From the NCBI RefSeq assembly GCF_042434745.1, contig NZ_JBHLSS010000092.1: 6,695 bases of DNA. One strand, written 5' to 3'. The stretch's first letter is position 1. Each line of letters begins with the position of its first letter. A model generated the notes under the pieces. The model did not search any database. It was not told where the DNA came from and saw only the letters and a list, made by a program, of their open reading frames with translations. Of this stretch, positions 4,801 to 6,695 are shown in pieces. This DNA is from Azotobacter paspali (GTDB lineage Bacteria > Pseudomonadota > Gammaproteobacteria > Pseudomonadales > Pseudomonadaceae). The translations under genes and the position numbers were made by a program.

Positions 4801-6695
4801 GGCCCCGGCGAGCGAACTGGAACAACGGATCGCGGCGATCTGGGCCGAGGTGCTCAAGGTCGAGCGGGTGGGCCTGACCGACAACTTCTTCGAGCTGGGC
4901 GGCGACTCGATCATTTCCCTGCAGGTGGTCAGCCGGGCCCGGCAAGCCGGTATCCGCTTCACGCCCAAGGACCTGTTCCAGCACCAGACGGTGCAGGGAC
5001 TGGCTACGGTGGCCCGTCTAGGTGACGAAAGCGGTGTGCGTATCGACCAGGGCCCGCTCAGCGGAGAAACCGCGCTGCTGCCGATCCAGCGGTACTTCTT
5101 CGAAGAGGCCATCCCCGAGCGGCACCACTGGAACCAGTCGCTGCTGCTCAGGCCGGGCAGGCCCTTGGACGGTGCCCTGCTCGAACAGGCCGTGCAGGCC
5201 CTGATCGACCATCACGATGCCCTGCGTCTGGCGTTCGTCGAAGACCCGGCGGGCCACTGGAGCGCCCGCTACCGCCCAGCCAGCGGACAGCAGTCCGTGC
5301 TCTGGCAGGCCGAACTGTGCTCCGCGGAGGAGCTGGAACAGCTGGGCAACGAAGCCCAGCGCAGCCTGAACCTGCAAGAAGGCCCCTTGTTGCGGGGAGT
5401 ACTGGCCGAACTCGCTGACGGCAGCCAACGCCTGTTGCTGGCGATCCATCACCTGGTGGTGGACGGCGTGTCCTGGCGGATCCTGCTGGAAGACTTGCAG
5501 ACGGCCTATAGGCAACTGGAGCAGGGACAGCCAGTCAGCCTGCCAAGCAAGACCAGCTCGACCAAGGCCTGGGTGGAGCACCTGCAAGGCTATGCGATCA
5601 GCGAAGCCGGGCAACGGGAACTGGCCCACTGGCGGGAGCAACTCGAAGGTGTCGCCGGCGAACTGCCCTGCGACAACCCTGCCGGTGGCCTGCAGAACAA
5701 ATATGCAGCGCATGCAACTACCCACCTGGACCGTGACTGGACACGCTGCCTGCTGCAGGAGGCGCCGGCCGCCTACCGCACCCAGGTCAACGACCTGCTG
5801 CTGACCGCCCTGGCCCGGGTGATCTGCCGCTGGACGAGCCAAGCCGCCGCCCTGGTGCAACTGGAAGGCCATGGGCGCGAGGACCTGTTCGACGATATCG
5901 ACCTGACCCGCACGGTGGGCTGGTTCACCAGTGCGTATCCGGTGAAGCTGTGTCCGGCCGAAACGCTGGACGGCTCGATCAAGGCGATCAAGGAGCAGTT
6001 GCGGGCCATCCCGAACAAGGGCATCGGCTTCGGTATCCTGCGTTACCTGGGCGACGAGCCGACCCGGCAACGCCTGGCCGGACTGCCGGTACCGCGCGTC
6101 ACCTTCAACTACCTGGGCCAATTCGACGGCAGCTTCGATCGAAACGAAGAAAATACCCTGCTGGTCCCCGCGGGCGAAAGCGCCGGCGCCGAGCAAAGCC
6201 CGGACGCCCCGCTGGGTAACTGGCTGTCGATCAACGGCCAGGTTTATGGGGGCGAACTGAGGCTGACCTGGACCTTCAGCCGGGAACGCTTCGCCGAGGC
6301 GACGATCCAGCGCCTGGCCGACGCCTACGCCCGGGAACTCGAGGCGCTGATCGAACACTGCGGGCAAGCGGAACACCGCGGCGTGACGCCCTCGGACGTC
6401 CCGCTGGCCGGCTTGAGCCAGGAGCAACTGGATGCGCTGCCAGTACCCGCAGGGGAAATCAAGGATATCTACCCGCTGTCGCCGATGCAGCAGGGCATGC
6501 TGTTCCACAGCCTGCTGGAGCACGAGGCCGGCCACTACATCAACCAGATGCGGGTGGATGTGCAAGGGCTGGACGTCGCACGCTTCAGGGCCGCCTGGCA
6601 GGCGGTGGTCGACCGGCACGAGGTGCTCAGGGCCAGCTTCGTCGAGGTGGACGGACGCCCGCTGCAGGTGATCCGCAGACGGATGTCGATGCCCT
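1733..6695 (+). CDS. NRPS, N-terminal part (C-A-PCP-E-C...); pyoverdine-type, 3' partial
   Basis: This is a cytoplasmic multimodular peptide synthetase; 1654 codons are visible and no stop is reached, so the gene continues to the right. The GTG start at 1733 is chosen because a GGAG ribosome site lies 8 bases upstream, the N-terminus (MQELLDSVKSLSPKERKALA) resembles my recollection of pyoverdine synthetase PvdD, and the previous gene ends 11 bases earlier. Domains by residue: docking helix 1-45; C domain about 46-480 with HHIVSDG at 177-183; A domain about 500-1010; PCP about 1024-1095 with Ser1059 in GGDSI; E domain about 1116-1543 with HHLVVDGVSW at 1239-1248; second C domain from about 1576. 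The order predicts one residue incorporated as D, then a second module. The domain order and A-domain code differ from PAO1 PvdJ and PvdD (no E domains) and from the Ser code of PvdI. Being a peptide synthetase is certain; the exact orthologue is not. Confidence 0.96.
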   Translation, partial: MQELLDSVKSLSPKERKALAALLKRQGVNLYGVTPIFKREPGEQPILSYSQQRQWFLWQLEPESAAYHIPAALRLKGALDIEALRRSFEALIRRHESLRTTFRQDGERTLQVIHPNGSLWFEQEPLPADAATGLDERLRVQVEAEVQRLFDLERGPLLRVKLLRLEEDDHVLVLTLHHIVSDGWSSPLMVDELVRLYEGYSQGHEVTLPELPVQYADYALWQRQWMEAGERDRQLAYWTAQLGGEQPVLELPGDRPRPAVQTYAGAQLAVELDGELARSLRELARREGVTLFMLLLASFQSLLHRYSGQDDIRVGVPIANRTRAETEGLIGFFVNTQVLKAEFELHTTFVELLRQVKRTALEAQANQDLPFEQLVEALQPERSLSHSPLFQVMYNHQTAAKGEARTLPGLSVEGLAWESHVTHFDLTLNTSESETGLWASLTYATDLFDETTIERMVGHWLNLLHGIVEQPQRRIGELPLLSEAEHRFILDRWDQTQADYPATQCVHLLIEDRAGKTPEALAVTCDEQRLTYRQLDAQANRLAHRLIELGVKPETRVAVAMHRSPEIMVAFLAVLKAGGAYVPLDLKYPSDRLLYMMKDSAAALVLTQGGLLDQLPLPDGLSALAVNRIDDLQGYPDSAPQVALSAENLAYVIYTSGSTGQPKGVAVAHGPLAMHCLATGEWYEMTEADCELHFLSFAFDGAHERWLTTLIQGGRLLLRGDELWSVEQTYEAIRSHGVTMAGFPSAYIQQLAEYGKQVGNPPPVRLYSYGGDVMPKAGFELIQHALKPSLTINGYGPTETVVTPLVWKARAGDSCGTTYAPIGQCVGRRSAYVLADDMAMKPLNVLGELFIGGEGLARSYLNRPALTAERFVPDPFDDSEQGGGRLYRTGDLARYRADGVIEYQGRIDHQVKIRGFRIELGEIEARLQQHEAVREAVVIDIDGAGGKQLAAYLVPDDPAMLEGDERQTGLRGELKAHLGAALPDYMVPAHLLFLERLPLTPNGKLDRKALPRPDASLLQQAYMAPASELEQRIAAIWAEVLKVERVGLTDNFFELGGDSIISLQVVSRARQAGIRFTPKDLFQHQTVQGLATVARLGDESGVRIDQGPLSGETALLPIQRYFFEEAIPERHHWNQSLLLRPGRPLDGALLEQAVQALIDHHDALRLAFVEDPAGHWSARYRPASGQQSVLWQAELCSAEELEQLGNEAQRSLNLQEGPLLRGVLAELADGSQRLLLAIHHLVVDGVSWRILLEDLQTAYRQLEQGQPVSLPSKTSSTKAWVEHLQGYAISEAGQRELAHWREQLEGVAGELPCDNPAGGLQNKYAAHATTHLDRDWTRCLLQEAPAAYRTQVNDLLLTALARVICRWTSQAAALVQLEGHGREDLFDDIDLTRTVGWFTSAYPVKLCPAETLDGSIKAIKEQLRAIPNKGIGFGILRYLGDEPTRQRLAGLPVPRVTFNYLGQFDGSFDRNEENTLLVPAGESAGAEQSPDAPLGNWLSINGQVYGGELRLTWTFSRERFAEATIQRLADAYARELEALIEHCGQAEHRGVTPSDVPLAGLSQEQLDALPVPAGEIKDIYPLSPMQQGMLFHSLLEHEAGHYINQMRVDVQGLDVARFRAAWQAVVDRHEVLRASFVEVDGRPLQVIRRRMSMP
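1868..3172 (+). other. Condensation domain 1 (LCL type)
   Basis: Forms the peptide bond between the chain delivered by the upstream protein and the residue on its own PCP. Visible motifs: C1 SYSQQRQWFLWQL (from residue 48), C2 RRHESLRTTF (His95), C3 HHIVSDG at 177-183 with catalytic His178, C4 YADYALWQ (from 215), C5 IGFFVNT at 330-336, C7 NQDLPFEQLVE (from 366). The SYSQQRQW form of C1 and the non-epimerising upstream carrier support an L-donor type. All key residues are present, so it should be active. Confidence 0.92.
3230..4790 (+). other. Adenylation domain of second gene
   Basis: Complete A domain. Residue positions in protein 2: A1 LTYRQLDAQANRL (530), A2 LAVLKAGGAYVPLD (572-585), A3 YTSGSTGQPKG (654-664), A5 NGYGPTET (793-800), A6 GELFIGG (847), A7 YRTGDLARY (887), A8 GRIDHQVKIRG (905), A9 LPDYMVP (982), A10 NGKLDRK (1002). 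Pocket residues by alignment to GrsA: Asp700, Gly701, Glu704, Gly742, Ser768, Gly770, Gly794, Val802, Thr803, Lys1004 (code DGEGSGGVTK). Small residues plus Glu704 suggest a roomy acidic pocket, compatible with Lys or an ornithine derivative such as formyl-hydroxyornithine. The substrate is an inference with low confidence; the domain identity is certain. Confidence 0.92.
4332..4902 (+). repeat. Inter-module direct repeat, copy 2 (A6/A7 region to PCP)
   Basis: Partner of 931-1501. The best stretch (4332-4597) includes the TAERFVPDPF, YRTGDLARYRADGVIEY and GRIDHQVKIRGF coding; a variable patch around 4598-4681 is only about 73% identical, then similarity rises again. Upstream of the repeat the two A-domain cores differ strongly. 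Confidence 0.88.
4802..5017 (+). other. Peptidyl carrier protein domain of second gene (E-type)
   Basis: Holds the module's residue on phosphopantetheine at Ser1059 (TCG at 4907-4909) in DNFFELGGDSI. The GGDSI form is the one usually found just before an epimerisation domain, as here. The first half (up to GELGG) is nearly the same as the carrier of the upstream gene; the second half, from the Ser on, is quite different in sequence, so the similarity stops at the functional switch point. Confidence 0.93.
5075..6361 (+). other. Epimerisation domain
   Basis: Converts the carrier-bound L-residue to an L/D mixture from which the D form is used. Motifs: LLPIQRYFFEE at the start (residue 1116), HHLVVDGVSW at 1239-1248 with catalytic His1240, LEGHGRE at 1377-1383 with probable catalytic Glu1378, RTVGWFTSAYPV from 1393, PNKGIGFGILRY from 1427, and NYLGQFD from 1459. 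All are intact, so the domain is probably active. It distinguishes this module from PAO1 PvdJ and PvdD, which lack E domains. A linker of about 32 residues leads to the next C domain. Confidence 0.93.
6458..6695 (+). other. Condensation domain 2 (DCL type), start only
   Basis: The last 79 residues begin a new C domain: IYPLSPMQQGMLFHSL is the C1 form seen in domains that accept a D-residue donor, and DRHEVLRASF is C2. This agrees with the E domain just before it. The HHxxxDG motif and the rest lie beyond the right edge, so activity cannot be judged. Confidence 0.9.

Noticed and set aside
4328..4984. Minus-strand frame of 218 codons, with a similar one at 564-1175
   Set aside because: They resemble each other only because the plus-strand repeat is shared; both are antisense to A-domain coding.
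5018..6619. Long minus-strand open frame of 533 codons
   Set aside because: It lies antisense to the complete E domain. High GC at third codon positions removes stops on the opposite strand; the translation shows no recognisable domain and is rich in Gln, Arg, Leu and Val as expected of a mirror frame.
1..6695. Frameshift or premature stop breaking either synthetase
   Set aside because: Motifs were followed in one frame from 3 to 1721 and in one frame from 1733 to 6694 without interruption.

Overview
The window lies entirely inside a large non-ribosomal peptide synthetase (NRPS) locus. The GC-rich coding, the style of the core motifs and the N-terminus of the second protein all resemble the pyoverdine siderophore synthetases of fluorescent Pseudomonas (PvdI/PvdJ/PvdD type). 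Genus-level placement is fairly confident. Species, and which Pvd protein each gene corresponds to, cannot be settled from the window. No RNA genes, insertion sequences, CRISPR arrays or stand-alone regulatory regions are visible.

Layout, all on the + strand. Positions 1-1721 are the 3' end of one synthetase gene: most of an adenylation (A) domain, a peptidyl carrier protein (PCP) and a short helical tail, ending in TAG. After 11 untranslated bases a second synthetase gene starts at a GTG at 1733 and runs off the right edge with no stop (1654 codons visible). Its domain order is: N-terminal helical docking segment, condensation (C, LCL type), A, PCP, epimerisation (E), then the start of a second C domain (DCL type). 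No frameshift or internal stop interrupts either gene.

How they work together: the first protein loads an amino acid on its PCP and carries the growing peptide. The tail of protein 1 and the head of protein 2 look like a docking pair that hands the peptide to the first C domain of protein 2. That module activates its own amino acid, joins it, and the E domain converts the new residue to the D form. The following C domain is of the type that accepts a D-residue donor. The product therefore has an L-residue (or one not epimerised here) followed by a D-residue at this junction. This does not match the PAO1 (type I) assembly line: PvdJ and PvdD there make no D-residue, and PvdI begins with D-Ser using a different specificity code. 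It is therefore probably a variant pyoverdine type or another Pseudomonas species.

The most interesting feature is mosaicism. The specificity-determining core of the first A domain (about 311-885) is visibly AT-richer than its flanks. The C-terminal part of that A domain plus the front of its PCP is repeated collinearly without gaps in the second gene (931-1501 versus 4332-4902, about 87% identical by hand alignment). The gene junction (about 1545-1880) is another AT-richer patch. This pattern suggests sub-domain exchange and homogenisation between modules. I see no wholly new biological system here.
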